Position numbers and translations under genes: made by a program. The notes under the pieces are model-generated. The model was not told the DNA's origin and did not search any database. It saw only the letters and a program-made list of their open reading frames with translations. This document shows positions 46,089 to 56,785 of a DNA stretch of 64,000 nt, piece by piece; the stretch's first letter is position 1; every line of letters starts with the position of its first letter. This DNA is from Coniella vitis. Lineage: Eukaryota > Ascomycota > Sordariomycetes > Diaporthales > Schizoparmaceae. The DNA is taken from NCBI GenBank assembly GCA_011317545.1, contig WUJK01000009.1:124001-188000 (forward strand). Direction: 5' to 3'.

Positions 46089-46919
46089 ATGGTTCGTTTC
46101 GTACACGAGACTCTGAACCCACAAGAGGTGGACGCAACCCTTCATCCACAGGTTCTCGCACTGGGCCTTCCGCGATGCGCAACCTCCTCCCTTCAGTCAG
46201 CCCTCGAGACGCTGGGATTTGGACCGTGCATGCACATGGCCCACGTACAACCCTCTGCCGAGCGACAGCAGCTCGTCACAACCGCCATCCTACACGCCCA
46301 CGACACGGCCCAACGGCGCAAAACACTCTCCCGCCTCTTTGCAGGCTTCGCCGCGGTGGCCGACTTTCCTAGCATGATCTTTGTCGACGACTTGATGGAC
46401 TTGTACCCGGACGCCGCCATCATTCTCAATACGCGCAAGGGCGGTGCCGAGAGCTGGCATACGAGTTTCCGCGAAGGCCTGCAGTTTTTTGACAGCTGGA
46501 CCTTCTGGCTCGCCACGTTCCTCGTGCAGAGCGACCGGGCCATGATGCGCATGATGAGGGCAACAGATGACCTGCTCATGTCGCGATGGGGATTGACGTT
46601 TCGCAACGAGGCAATCTACGACAGACACAATGAGTGGGTCCGCGCCGAGGCGGCCAAGAGGGGCCGGACAGTGCTTGAATTCACGGCCGAGGATGGCTGG
46701 GCGCCTCTGTGTGGGTATCTGGGAAAACCTGTGCCGGTGGGCGTGGCGTACCCGCGAATAAACGACCAGAAGAATATGAAGATGGTGAAGCGTTTCATTC
46801 TTGCGAGGGGAGTATTGCACTGGGTTGTGCTGGTTTCCTTGGTGTGGCTTTTGATGAAGCTGAGCGTGTGGATGCCATATCACACGCTCAATGCTCTTGT
46901 CGAGACAACCAAGGGTTGA
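46089..46919 (+). CDS. Sulfotransferase-like P-loop protein with C-terminal membrane anchor
   Basis: A single exon of 276 residues from the ATG at 46089 (a GTG two codons upstream is not a likely start). VLALGLPRCATSSLQSALE at about 22-40 resembles the PAPS-binding P-loop (G-x-P-R-x-x-T-S-S) of the fungal sulfotransferase/DUF family in which the loop is followed by a conserved DF-P region, here VADFPSMIFVDDLMDLYPDA. ILNTRKGGAESWHTSF matches the usual V-L-T-x-R-x-x-x-x-W block that binds the 3'-phosphate. The C-terminus has a transmembrane helix (VLHWVVLVSLVWLLMKLSVW, about 240-262), as many fungal members do. Its substrate is unknown; relatives occur in secondary-metabolite neighbourhoods. 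No intron is needed. Confidence 0.75.
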   Translation: MVRFVHETLNPQEVDATLHPQVLALGLPRCATSSLQSALETLGFGPCMHMAHVQPSAERQQLVTTAILHAHDTAQRRKTLSRLFAGFAAVADFPSMIFVDDLMDLYPDAAIILNTRKGGAESWHTSFREGLQFFDSWTFWLATFLVQSDRAMMRMMRATDDLLMSRWGLTFRNEAIYDRHNEWVRAEAAKRGRTVLEFTAEDGWAPLCGYLGKPVPVGVAYPRINDQKNMKMVKRFILARGVLHWVVLVSLVWLLMKLSVWMPYHTLNALVETTKG

Positions 46920-47688
46920 ATGAGTAAACGTTACGAGGGGGCAGAGGAGGTGATGATATGCTGTACGTGATGAATGTCTGATGCTGCGCGAGTCCGTTTC
47001 CCCATCAAGGGCGTATGGGTTTTCAGAGCATTTCAACAGACTTTCCGGTTTCCTTTTGCCTCAAGTGCTATATCATACTATTTCTAAACGAGGATCGGAA
47101 CTCAAGTGTCGAGTGCCTAGGGGGGGGGGGGCAGTGAAAGGTCCGGTCCGTTGGTTCTACGCAGCCGCGAAATTCAGTCTCCTATATCGCCAGTTCAATG
47201 ATACTTATTTGACTTGGCAATGTCTATAACCGTGCTCATAATAACATCAAGTAACAATCCCTTGCATGGCTTTGCTTCCGCAATCTCTGTCTATATGGCT
47301 TCGTCATTGGCTTACAAGTTATTGGCCAGGAAGTGCCCCCTAGCTGACTTTATAGTCCCTATCTGCTTCATCCGGACTACTTTACATACCAGATCAACTG
47401 CCATGGCTGCCCTCTTTTAAGACACTCAGAACTTCCCATGTTGCTATATCAATGCAGCCGCAACTGCTTAGAGGAGCCAGAAGAAGAAATATGAGCCAGA
47501 GTCGATCGAAAAGACGTACCCTGACTTCTTTCATTGCAGACTTGACTCCGTGACTTATTACTCTGATAATTCCGGTCCCCCCCCCCCAAAAAAAGGGCCT
47601 TTTGCTTATTTCTATTCTTCTCAAAACTATCTCGTTCCTTACAAGATAGGGTGAACAGCTTTTGAACTGGCTCCTGAAATCAGAAGAC
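46920..47688. other. Intergenic region upstream of the hydrophobin
   Basis: About 770 bases without a supported gene. It includes a run of ten or so G (about 47120-47130) and a C-run followed by A-run (about 47577-47594), and should hold the hydrophobin promoter. Confidence 0.45.
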
Positions 47689-48631
47689 ATGTACCACGCA
47701 CTTCTCCTCTCTCTCCTCTTACGAGGTAGCGTCACCGCCACCGCTCTCGTCCCCAAATTGTCCACCTCGTTGACCATCACCAACTCCGACTCCATCAACA
47801 CCAACATCAACGATACCAACAACCACAGGCACAAACCCCGCTCTGAAGACTTTCTCCTCCACCCCTCACCCGGTTCCCCATCCACTACCACGACCAAACG
47901 CGCCGCAAGCGCCGGCCTCAGCCTCGCCGAAGCGGCACAAGCCTGCGGCGACAACGCAGTCCTCAGCTGCTGCAGCCAAGCGAATACGCAGCCCGGCGAC
48001 GCCGAAGCGACGACTACCAACTCGGGGTTGTTGTCGGGGCTTTTGGGGGGTCTGTTGGGTGGGAATGGAGAGGCGTTGGTGGATGGGGGCTTGGAGCTGC
48101 TGAGTGGGTGTTTGCGTGTTCCTGTTGATATCGGTGAGTTTGAAATTCTGTGCTGATTTGATGTTGTTGTGCATGTGATGAAGACGAGAGGCGGGCGAGG
48201 GGGGAATGGGTGGAAGAAGAAGAAGAAGAAGAAGATATCATTGCTTGCTTGCTCACTTGCCTTTTCTTTCTTTCACGTGTGTCGCTGCGCTACTTCTCTC
48301 GATATCGTATAAGCAATTCTTGATGCTTGAAGCTGATGTAAAGCTAACTTGTGTGATGGTGGAGGCCTCATCAACGTCGACGATCTCTTGGACAACCAGT
48401 GTCAGCAGAGCGCTGCGTGTTGCTCAAGCGGCGATGTAAACGAGGTATGCTTCAAATCGAAAGCAGCTTATCAGGCTGATGTACTTACCCCGTCCTGATC
48501 TGTTTCACGCGGTGTAAGCCTCAATTCAATGATGAGACTGATGCTAATCACATTGAATATATAAATAGGGAGGACTCATTGATATCTCGGTTGGGTGTAT
48601 TTCTTTGGAGTTTGCTATCAGTCTACTTTAA
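47689..48631 (+). CDS. Class I hydrophobin (3 exons)
   Basis: Exons 47689-48133, 48365-48444 and 48569-48631 give 195 residues. MYHALLLSLLLRGSVTATAL is a signal peptide. The eight-cysteine pattern is complete: ACGDNAVLSCC, then SGCLRVP, then NQCQQSAACC, then SVGC. Spacings are C-7-CC-45-C-19-C-5-CC-16-C, the class I order with a somewhat long third loop. Hydrophobins are secreted amphipathic proteins that coat aerial hyphae and spores. A Ser/Thr/Asn-rich segment ending in KR (about residue 65) precedes the domain and could be a pro-region cleaved by a Kex2-like protease. The loop contains a Gly/Leu repeat (GLLSGLLGGLLGG). Only exon 1 is visible as a long frame; the other two carry four of the eight cysteines. 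Confidence 0.9.
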
Positions 48632-48800
48632 GGTGCGCTGATCTACTGACTCGGACAATTCGCGTTCGTGGCTCTGTTGTTTTGCCTCCTCTCTTGTTGG
48701 CCTTTTCTCCCGATGATGAGGATAACTGATGGCCGGTATACAGAATGGTGAAGTGATTGAGTGTGCTTTGAGAAACTTTGTGCGTTTCGAAGAGCGAGAA

Positions 48801-48827
48801 TTTTTTTTTTTTAAAAAAAAAAAAAAA
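48801..48827. repeat. T(12)A(15) homopolymer pair
   Basis: Twelve T followed directly by fifteen A just downstream of the hydrophobin stop. It is self-complementary and could form a hairpin, but may simply be a microsatellite. Confidence 0.7.
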
Positions 48828-49018
48828 GAAAAGAAAAGAATGAAAGATTTCGTTGGTACATCTGTAGCAGCGTATTGATCTGTTTTTTGAGAAGTTGGAT
48901 GCAGCATCATGGAATCCCACGTTGCCATTCTGCTTCACTACATATATTGTAGCCTCCTGCTTGAAGACAATTCGAAAATAAGTATATCGTCGCCGACGCC
49001 CACTTAGTGCCTCTTACT

Positions 49019-49890
49019 CTAGATTGAAATCCGGTCGTCTGCCCTATTGTTCTCCAAAAAGTGCATAATCTGCGTATAGTCCCTGCAGACGTGCTTGGCA
49101 TCCCAACCATCGCTGCCAATCATTTCCTCTGGGTACAACGTGGTATGCTGACCCTCGAGCGCCGTGTCGCCGCAGCACATGATGCTCTGGCGGAGGTAGT
49201 CGAAGCAGTGCGGCATAGTGTCGACCAGGCCTGGTTCGACGGGCTTGCCCACCTCCATGGATGTATACACCTGGAGGATGTTGAAGAGGCAAGTAAGCTG
49301 GTGAGTCACGGCGGTCGCAAAGACGGTGCTTCCGAAGCCGTGAAGCGGCTGGGGAAGGTCTTTGAATCTTGTTGGTTGGGGGACGGTAAGATAGCCCAGG
49401 CCAACTTATTTATATCATGTTTAGTACGGTGGAGGAACGCAAAGGGGAGGATAGCTGGACACGCACCAGGTATGACTTCGAGCCATTTGCTGCGAACCGT
49501 CTCACTAAAGAATTCGGAGCTGTTCAAGGGTACAAACGAGTAGTCGGGCTCAAACGTCTTGATTTGCTGGGGCACAGATGCCACGAAGCCAGTGATGTCG
49601 CCCGCCGTTTCGTACTTGAGCCTATCAGCCCGCTGGGCCATGACCATGACGAACAAGATGAAGCACAGAATGCTTAGAACGACTGTGACAGAGGGACATG
49701 GAAGTGGCCACCTCTGCTCCTGTGGAGGGGTACGTCGTGGGTTTCCCCAGGGCAGTTCCTGTCTATTGTGGTCGTGGCATTCGTCACCGTGGCCCATCAA
49801 GGACTGGCTTGCCTCGGTGTTCACATCGTCTTGCGAGTCATCGCGGTAGCCTTCGCGAGCCTTCACTGCTGGTGTTTTGTCATGAGCCAT
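49019..49890 (-). CDS. UstYa-like (DUF3328) membrane protein (2 exons)
   Basis: Exons 49890-49467 and 49404-49019 give 269 residues. A polar N-terminus is followed by a transmembrane helix at about 67-86 (VTVVLSILCFILFVMVMAQ), the type II layout of the family. KWLEVIP joins across the 62-nt intron to VGLGYLTVPQPTRF. The two family motifs come next: THQLTCLFNI, where the usual HQLHC has Thr in place of the second His, and MPHCFDYLRQSIMCCGD. The C-terminus GWDAKHVCRDYTQI is also typical. UstYa proteins are copper-type oxidases that cyclise or modify fungal RiPPs (ustiloxin, cyclochlorotine) and other metabolites. No peptide precursor, oxidase partner or protease is evident next to it. The altered first motif makes catalysis uncertain. 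Confidence 0.87.
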
Positions 49891-51763
49891 TGGTACCGAT
49901 CTGCGTCAGATTAACAAGTTTCTCGGGGTTTCTTTCTTGCAGGGCGTTGCCGAAGGGTAGAAACAGGCCACAGATTGGCAAGTATTGTTTGAAGAGAAGT
50001 CGTCCATATTAACCTAGTTATTCAGACTCGCCCAGCCAGCGGACATGTAAAGCCACCGCGCAAAGACTCGGTCAGGATCTCCAGCCACTTCTTGGAGTAC
50101 AAAAGATGCTGATTATCTCTCTTCAGGGAGGCTGGCGAGACAGCCTAAGACGCATCTCTGGAGTGTCTCCCTCGAAAGAGAATGCATAACGCGCCAATGG
50201 ATACACGACTGGCTACCAGTTGCTGAGAAAATATCGTAAAGGTTCCGTCATTCTATCGGTCAAGTGGGACATTCGACCACACATATTGGCTTCAAGGGGG
50301 AACTCATCCTTTACTGAGACGACCACTAGATCTGAAAACACAACGACAGGTCTTTTCCCTCACCCGGTCGAAAACAGACCTCACCCGCGACAGCTAAGCC
50401 CACACATTCAGACCGTTTATTGCTGGCCCTGCTCGGCGCAAGGGCAGAAATGGATGATGCACACTTACCAATGAGGAAAGGATTTGGTGTTGCCCTAGAC
50501 AAGGGCGAAGCACCTCGAGGATCTGGATCCAAGCTTGTGATCAGAGTGCCACTACAGTTGACTGTAGTCACCGTGAAAGCAATGGCAAGATATCCATTTG
50601 ATTGAAGCCGAACTCGAATCCATCTACAACTTCGGCGGTGGGACGAGTGGCAGAGGCGGATAAGACGATGCTAGTAATAAGCTTGCGGCTTCCCCGCTAA
50701 ACCGCGTGAAAAGACGAAAAGATTCTGGGGAAGCAACTACTGCCCGCACTTATTTAGCAGGCTCCGGCTTAACGGTTCCAGGGCTGGTGCCCCACCATCC
50801 CCCCGCCTCGCCCCATTGCCAAATCCCCCTTGGCCCCCCAAAAGCGCAGTGGCAGTAGCACCCCTGCCTAAGCCCCCAGATGTCCTTGCCAAACAGCCTT
50901 GACAGCCAAATTGATTCCACTGCGCATGCCCGCAGGAGGCCCCACCCACGTGCAGAGAGCCCGCCCTCAGCGGACCAACAGCAGGCGCCGTGTTACTCTT
51001 TCCTCCTGGCCGAAGCCGAATTCGAGCTTCCGACATTGGCCGAGGCTGCGCGTGCCCGTGCTTTGGGGCAGAGCGGCGAGTCAGCGAGGCAAGCGCGAGG
51101 AAATCTTGTATGACGGATGCAGCTGCCCTCTACGTCAACTGGCTGGAGCGTGGGCGGCCTTTCCATCTCATCCCAACCTATCCTATCCTTCCGGGGCCTT
51201 CCAACCACTCGTCCCAGATCGAAGTTAGCCTAGCGATCAGCCAGAACCCAGGAAGAAAACGCACCACACCACTACCACCACCACTACCACCACCACTACC
51301 ACCACCACTACCACCACCACTACCACCACCACTACCTCCACCACCAACTGCGCCAAATACTGCCAAACATTATCCGAAGTTGATTTGGTGTCTGTGCTCT
51401 GCACCAGGCTTGCATCTCTCCTCTTTCCATTTTCCACCGACGCATTCTAGCCCATACAGCTTTCTCAACACAGCCTATTGTGAGGCTGTCGCCCTCCGGT
51501 TGCGTATCAAAGCCGTCATCAAACAACAACCGACAGCCACTTGTGTCTCTACGTTCCGACCATAGCAACGCCCGAATAACACTCATAATTTCTGCACCTG
51601 CCATAAGGTCCGATCCGTACCAGAAATTACCGTCTTCTACGCATCAACTCCGATCCTCTCTGCAAAGGCACTCAAACTGCTATTCCTCACCCTCACCGGG
51701 TCGAGTCAACAGCCCGTTCACATACCACCACGACCATCGCCACCATCGCCTTATTATCACACA
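49891..51763. other. 1.9 kb intergenic region
   Basis: No supported gene; short overlapping frames without family resemblance. The right part contains a 12-bp minisatellite and the promoter/5' UTR of the downstream plus-strand gene. Confidence 0.5.
51271..51342 (+). repeat. 12-bp minisatellite (actaccaccacc)
   Basis: Five perfect units of actaccaccacc (51271-51330) followed by one diverged unit, about 420-490 bases upstream of the start codon at 51764. Likely variable in length between strains. Confidence 0.9.
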
Positions 51764-52201
51764 ATGGCGCCACAGCGCCCCTTCTTCCTCTCAGGCTTCT
51801 TCGCTGCCTTCCGCCCACAGCCTACACCCTCCCTGTCCACCTCCGCAAATAAACCTCAGCCCGCGTCCCCATCCGGACCCGCGACATCGGCCGCAACCTC
51901 CTATTCTGTATCCACGCCCTCCGCCGGGTCCCCACGTAGTCATTCCACAGCCACGGCACCTTCGGCTGCGGCTGCGGCCGCGGCTGCCAGACTACATTCG
52001 CCTCGAGCAATACCAATTCCACAGCAGTCCCGGCGGCGCGGCAGCGACTCAAGCTCCGAAGGCTTTCGCGAGGTGCTGGGCGCAGACAGGATGTACATTG
52101 GTGGGAGGACGGCAGGCGGGGAGGAAAAGTTCTTCAAGCTGGGTGTCGTCAGGAGGGTTAAGAGCGGCGACCGGTTGAGTCTGGACAGAATGAGTCTATG
52201 A
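51764..52201 (+). CDS. Short conserved fungal protein, unknown function
   Basis: A single exon of 145 residues. The N-terminal two thirds are Ser/Pro/Ala-rich and low complexity, starting MAPQRPFFLSGFFAAFRP and including an eight-Ala run. The C-terminal 50 residues (GFREVLGADRMYIGGRTAGG, then GVVRRVKSGDRLSLDRMSL) have the charged, ordered look of a conserved motif that I believe recurs in hypothetical proteins of filamentous ascomycetes. No catalytic residues or membrane segment are visible. The start is the first ATG in a long 5' region with CT- and CA-rich tracts. Confidence 0.75.
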   Translation: MAPQRPFFLSGFFAAFRPQPTPSLSTSANKPQPASPSGPATSAATSYSVSTPSAGSPRSHSTATAPSAAAAAAAARLHSPRAIPIPQQSRRRGSDSSSEGFREVLGADRMYIGGRTAGGEEKFFKLGVVRRVKSGDRLSLDRMSL

Positions 52202-52788
52202 TTTTCCAATCTCGAGAACCGGCCAGTGACGGCCAAAGAAGTTTTTCTGTTTGAAACAAAAGTACATTCCAAGAGGCACAACACAACACGCTTGGTCGAT
52301 CTGGAGTTGACAGTGGTTTGCAAATCATGCACCACATGGAATATGGGCATTAGTATAGGTCGTGTTTTCTTGAGGCGTTCTAGGTCGGTAAAGGAAAGGG
52401 AGGCTGCATCATCTCTTGCGTACATTGGCGAGCGGCTGGCGTTCGAATCTGATCTTCGCTACTCTTGCTTGTTCATGGAAAGGAAACCCATATCAGAATT
52501 GCTTCGCCATCCTTTCTATTGGATACAGAGGACAGATACTCAAAAGTGAATTCCTTTCAAAATTTCGGACAGACACGATGGTACAAATTGCATTGCTTGG
52601 CATTATGGGGCTTGTATATCAGAGCATTACATCAACATGATCTATACTAGATTTGATCATCTCAAGAAACGTACAAGCTTGCCTAGCTCTGCCCTTGTGA
52701 TATAATTCATTACTAGCTACACTTGTATGAGCTCCGGTAGTCCCTCTTCCCAATTCTATTGTTCGCTTACTTGAACAATTCCATATTT
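52202..52788. other. Spacer between convergent genes
   Basis: About 590 bases between the short fungal protein (+) and ALG10 (-), carrying both 3' UTRs. No additional feature is seen. Confidence 0.45.
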
Positions 52789-53307
52789 TTACCACATAAA
52801 TCTCTGTAATTGGCCGGCATCTGCCAATGATCCGTCTGGATTCCGCCAGTAAAACGGCCTCGTGATGAAAACATACATGGTGGCGATATTGACGAGGACA
52901 AACCATGCTGTCTCGAGCCAGAGACGTAAGTCGTGTTCTTTGTTATTACCGTTGCCATCACCCTTTCTGCTCTTCTTGCTGTCGTCGTTGTCGCCGTTTT
53001 TGTTGCTTGTGTTGTTGTTGCTGCTGCTGCTGTCACTTGTACCAGCTAACTTGAGCAGTAGTTCTCCTTTCACTAGACGCGAAGAGACAGACCACGAGGG
53101 CGTCAAGAGGCGCCAAAAGACCCAAGGGAGGATGAAGTAGCGTGGTTCGACGAGCGGGGCGGAGATGAGCGAAAGAGAGGTGGTGAGGAGCCAGATGAGG
53201 GCTGTTGAGAGGGACGGGGCGAGATGGGAGGTAATGGGTGGTGGAGGACCAGCGGAGGAAGGAGGTTTGCTCGAGTCGGTTGTGGTTGGCTTGCTGTTAC
53301 GGTGGGG

Positions 53308-53347
<40 letters not shown>

Positions 53348-55097
53348 TTGTTATGGGTGGATTCACCCTTGTTGGAAGCGGACTTGCTTGGAGATTGTTG
53401 AGGATAGCTGATATCTTTGGTTGTGTTGGCATCAAACCCATCGAAACCGCCCAGAATAACCCAGCAGAGGAGACCAGAGGCGATGTACACTGGCACCAGT
53501 GCATAGCGCACCCAGCCTGCGCGGAGAATGCTATAACGGAAGATGTAGAACATGTAGTGTCTGTTGTCGGCTAGGGTGAATGGGTGGATGATGGTATTAT
53601 ACCGCACTATGGCTAGTGTGAGAGGTACGAGGGCGGCGATGCCTGCAGTATTGATGATGATGCTTAGCCAGGAGATGCTTATAATGGATTGCTGGTGCTG
53701 GTGCTGCTGCGGCTGCTGGTGTTGTTGCTGTTTGTATGGGCTATCTAGGCTTGGTCTACCACTGTTGCTGCTACCACTGTTGCTGTTGCTGCTGCTGTTA
53801 CCACCAAGGATATTTGCGAGCTGTTGAATGGGCCAGGCTAGGAGGAGCGGTGCTGAGAAAAAAGCAAAGAGGGGCCAGATGTAGAGGAGCTGAGCTAGAT
53901 GGATTGTTGCAATGTGGTTGGACTTGTCCCCTGTGCGAATGTTAGCATGGAAGAGTTCAAAATGCAAGGTTATGATTGAAGCAGATTAAGCGACTGGAAT
54001 TTCATACCAAGCACAACACCGCCATTCCAGAACACAAAGCCAACAAACAAAAGAATCACGACAACATGCGCCCAGATCTGTCGGAGGACGCGAAGAGGGT
54101 TGCAGCAGATGGCAATGAGAATGCTCAACACACAGAGGAAGATGTCTGCATAAGGGATCAGTTAGCATCAAATACAGAAGCAGCCCTTCGAAAATCAAGA
54201 TAGAATCAAAATTCACCTTCTAGTCCAGCTTTGTTCAGTGGAGGATCATGCACACTGCCCTGGGAGTACCTCCACAGATAGAATTTGAACCTTGTCCCAC
54301 AATCTGACTGTCCGAGGCTTGTAGGTGGAGGCCGCAGCAGCTTCACTGCATGGACAGCCTCCAAACCGCCCATGAGAGCAGCCACCCAAAACACATTGGT
54401 CTGTCGCATAAAAAGCGACGCAACGCCGAGGACCACCACAAGGATATCGCTCTTCCAAGTTATTGCACGGCCTGTACTCACTCGAGTCAGGTGATTCCAG
54501 TAGGCAACCAGCACAACGAGGGTCGAGTAGACATCTGTGTAGTACAGGCCTGAAAAGAAGAAAAGGAGTGGAAAGAGCGCCATATTCAAGCCTGTATGGA
54601 AGGCATAGGTGCTGAAAACTGGTTCTGGATGTGGCTGGCTTCTGCTGCGGCTGCGGCTGCCCCCGCCTTCAGAGTGTCGCTCTGCCAAGAGAGACTCGAT
54701 CAGGAGGCGGCATTTCATAGCGACGAAGGGCATTATGGCGATGGCGAGCCAATTGGTTGTACGCAGAGCCTGCGCAGAACAGTCGCCAGTTACAAACCAT
54801 GTCATGCGCAGGATGGCATTGCTTATGAGATATCTGGGGAGACTTGACATTAGCTGCAGGAACCATTCAATGCGGCGCCTTTCAATGCAGAGCGAATGAA
54901 GGCTCCATGGTGACCACTTACAAACCAGGAGGAGTGGTGATCTTGTCATCCCAATCCTGCCATCTTCCCTGGCAGTATTTCTGGGCCTGTGGAATATGGA
55001 ATATCTCGTCCAGGTACGGCGCAGGAACCCAGTGGTTCACGGCGGCTTGCCAAAAGAGGCCAGCAAGTACCACACACAAGACCGAGGGCCACAGCAT
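52789..55097 (-). CDS. ALG10: Dol-P-Glc:Glc2Man9GlcNAc2-PP-Dol alpha-1,2-glucosyltransferase (4 exons)
   Basis: Exons 55097-54922, 54833-54217, 54145-54008 and 53930-52789 give 690 residues. The enzyme adds the third, terminal glucose to the lipid-linked N-glycan precursor in the ER lumen, the signal for transfer by oligosaccharyltransferase. The first luminal loop has the family signature PYLDEIFHIPQAQKYC; further landmarks are TTPPGL joined to YLISNAILR, SLFMRQTNVFWVAAL, FVFWNGGVVLG joined to GDKSNHIATIHLAQLLYIWP, and RYFILPWVFWRL near the C-terminus. About a dozen hydrophobic helices are visible. Three low-complexity inserts enlarge it: a Ser/Asn and Gln/His stretch (about residues 360-410), a run of about 14 Asn, and a Ser/Asn/Lys stretch near the C-terminus. 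All lie between membrane helices. Splice phases agree at every junction. Confidence 0.93.
53311..53346 (+). repeat. GTT trinucleotide repeat inside ALG10
   Basis: About twelve GTT units on the + strand, read as AAC on the coding strand and giving a poly-Asn run in a loop of ALG10. Confidence 0.9.
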
Positions 55098-55897
55098 GGC
55101 GTCTGTCCTGCCGTCGGGTATTTATTGAGTAAATTTGTTGGTCAAGCTGAAGAGGGCGTCTCTGAGCTTCAGCGAATCAGAGGAGAGGCTGCTGGGCTGG
55201 AAACGAGTTGGCAATGCGCAGGTTGGTGAGTGTCGTCTTTAGGGGCGCAACAGGAGAGAGTGACAAGGTGCGGAGGGCCATTTCGTGGCTCCCAATCCAA
55301 ATGGTCTCCTTGCTGTTATTGGATCTAACAACGCCGCTTCTTGAAATAAAAGAGTGAACGGACTGGGTTTTCGTCGAGGGCAAGAGGAAGCAGAAAAGAA
55401 TGTGAATTGCTTTGTTGTCAGGTTCGAAGTGTTGACCAAGTGTTGACGTGGTCCGCCTATGTTCGATGTCTCCTGTCAACGTGGATTCTAGGGTTGATGC
55501 CAGGGTTAGCAAGTCACTGCATCCGACGTTTAGCCGGCAGTTCATCTTTGTGCCCAAGTCTGGTTCGTAAGTCTACCAGGTGTTGTGGCTATGGTCAAGG
55601 TGAATTGATTCCGATTTCGCGAGTTCTCTTTGCAACAACTTAGCCCTACATTCTCTCACTCCCGTATAGAGTAATTCGTGGTGTGCGTATATATGCCAGG
55701 GAGACAAGCCGCTCCATCTGGGACTGATACTCAGATGAGCATGTTTTCACAATTTATCAATTCTATTGCATCTGTCCCTCTATCATTTTACATAGATCCA
55801 GCATGCCATTCATGGTGCATGCTTCTCGGATCGTCCAGTGGTCATCCCGCGCTCTATAGTACTCCTCGCGCCTCGCAAACAGGGCAATAATTTTGAT
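55098..55897. other. Spacer between ALG10 start and QCR10 end
   Basis: About 800 bases; ALG10 promoter and QCR10 3' UTR. A minus-strand frame of 126 codons (55177-55557) has no family resemblance. No other feature. Confidence 0.45.
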
Positions 55898-56785
55898 TTA
55901 GAAGGGCTATCATGGTCTGTCAGTCCGTCTGCTCCAGACAGCAAAGAAAGGGGTCCATGGATAAATTGGCCAAGGTACTCACGTTGTCCTCTGGGGGAAT
56001 CTCGTTGACAAAGTAGTTGCCGATGAAGGGAACTTTCTGTAACCAGCCGTCAGCCTCTTCTACGTTTCCGACGGTGCAAGAAGTGTCTTTTTACCTGGAG
56101 AACATCACGCTGTAGTCTGGGAATGCCAGATGCGTAAAAGATAACCGCAAACAGAGCAACACCTCCCAGACCAGCAGTCTTCACGCCCCTAAACAAGTCG
56201 CCTGTCAGCACTACAGGGCGAATATACCCAAATGATAGAGAAGATGGACCACCAAAGCCAATCGAGCGGCTCTTGTTCAACGTAACATGATGCCTCGCCT
56301 CGTGACCCGAATGCTAGCGCTCTCGCTCCACCTTGCTTCCATTTTAACCAGACACCACGCGCGTGGGGAGTATACGTACAATCCGAGCAACTGCTTGCCG
56401 GTGACACCAGCAACATTTGGTTGAGGGTTGTACCTAGAAGTTTCCAACATCAGCCGACTGATCGCGGCCAATTCGCACCTGAGAGCCCCGAAAGTCGCAT
56501 TAAATGTCGTCCAATCCAGTTGCTTTCCGCGCAGCCAGCTCTCGAGGCTCTAGGTCGTCGGTAGCTCATGATCGTTTCCGAAGACTAGTGAAGCGGGCTT
56601 ACTTGGGGCCGTAAGGGCTCTTGTACTGAGGGTAGGGCTGTGCCCGGCGGATCTGGGTCTAGAGTTCAAACGTTCGTTCGTTAGCATGGACTGCGAGCTT
56701 ATAAAACGACAGACAACTGCAAGATCGTCCAACTGGAATTGGAGACGTAGCTCATCGCAACAGGGGCGAAACGTACAGGGAACAT
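55898..56785 (-). CDS. QCR10: Cytochrome bc1 complex subunit 10 (6 exons with 9-nt terminal exons)
   Basis: Six exons, 56785-56777, 56658-56603, 56433-56380, 56188-56095, 56036-55983 and 55906-55898, total 276 nt and encode 91 residues. All junctions are GT..AG and the phases agree. The order is MFP, then TQIRRAQPYPQYKSPYGPK, then YNPQPNVAGVTGKQLLGLG, a transmembrane helix (GGVALFAVIFYASGIP), then RLQRDVLQKVPFIGNYF and VNEIPPEDNPF. The C-terminal K-x-P-x-x-G...PPEDxP matches yeast Qcr10, a peripheral single-helix subunit of complex III in the mitochondrial inner membrane. The first and last coding exons hold only three codons each (MFP and PF-stop). Lengths agree with fungal homologues, so I regard the model as sound. 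MED4 diverges 481 bases away. Confidence 0.88.

Noticed and set aside
46290..47036. A 248-codon minus-strand frame
   Set aside because: Antisense to the sulfotransferase-like gene; the sense frame has recognisable motifs, this one does not.
49019..51763. RiPP precursor partner for the UstYa-like protein
   Set aside because: I looked for a signal peptide followed by repeated core peptides with KR sites and found none in the neighbouring frames.
51480..52178. A 232-codon + strand frame overlapping the short fungal protein
   Set aside because: Its composition (Pro/His/Ser) is that of a frame-shifted reading of the 5' region and of the gene at 51764, which has the ordered C-terminal motif.
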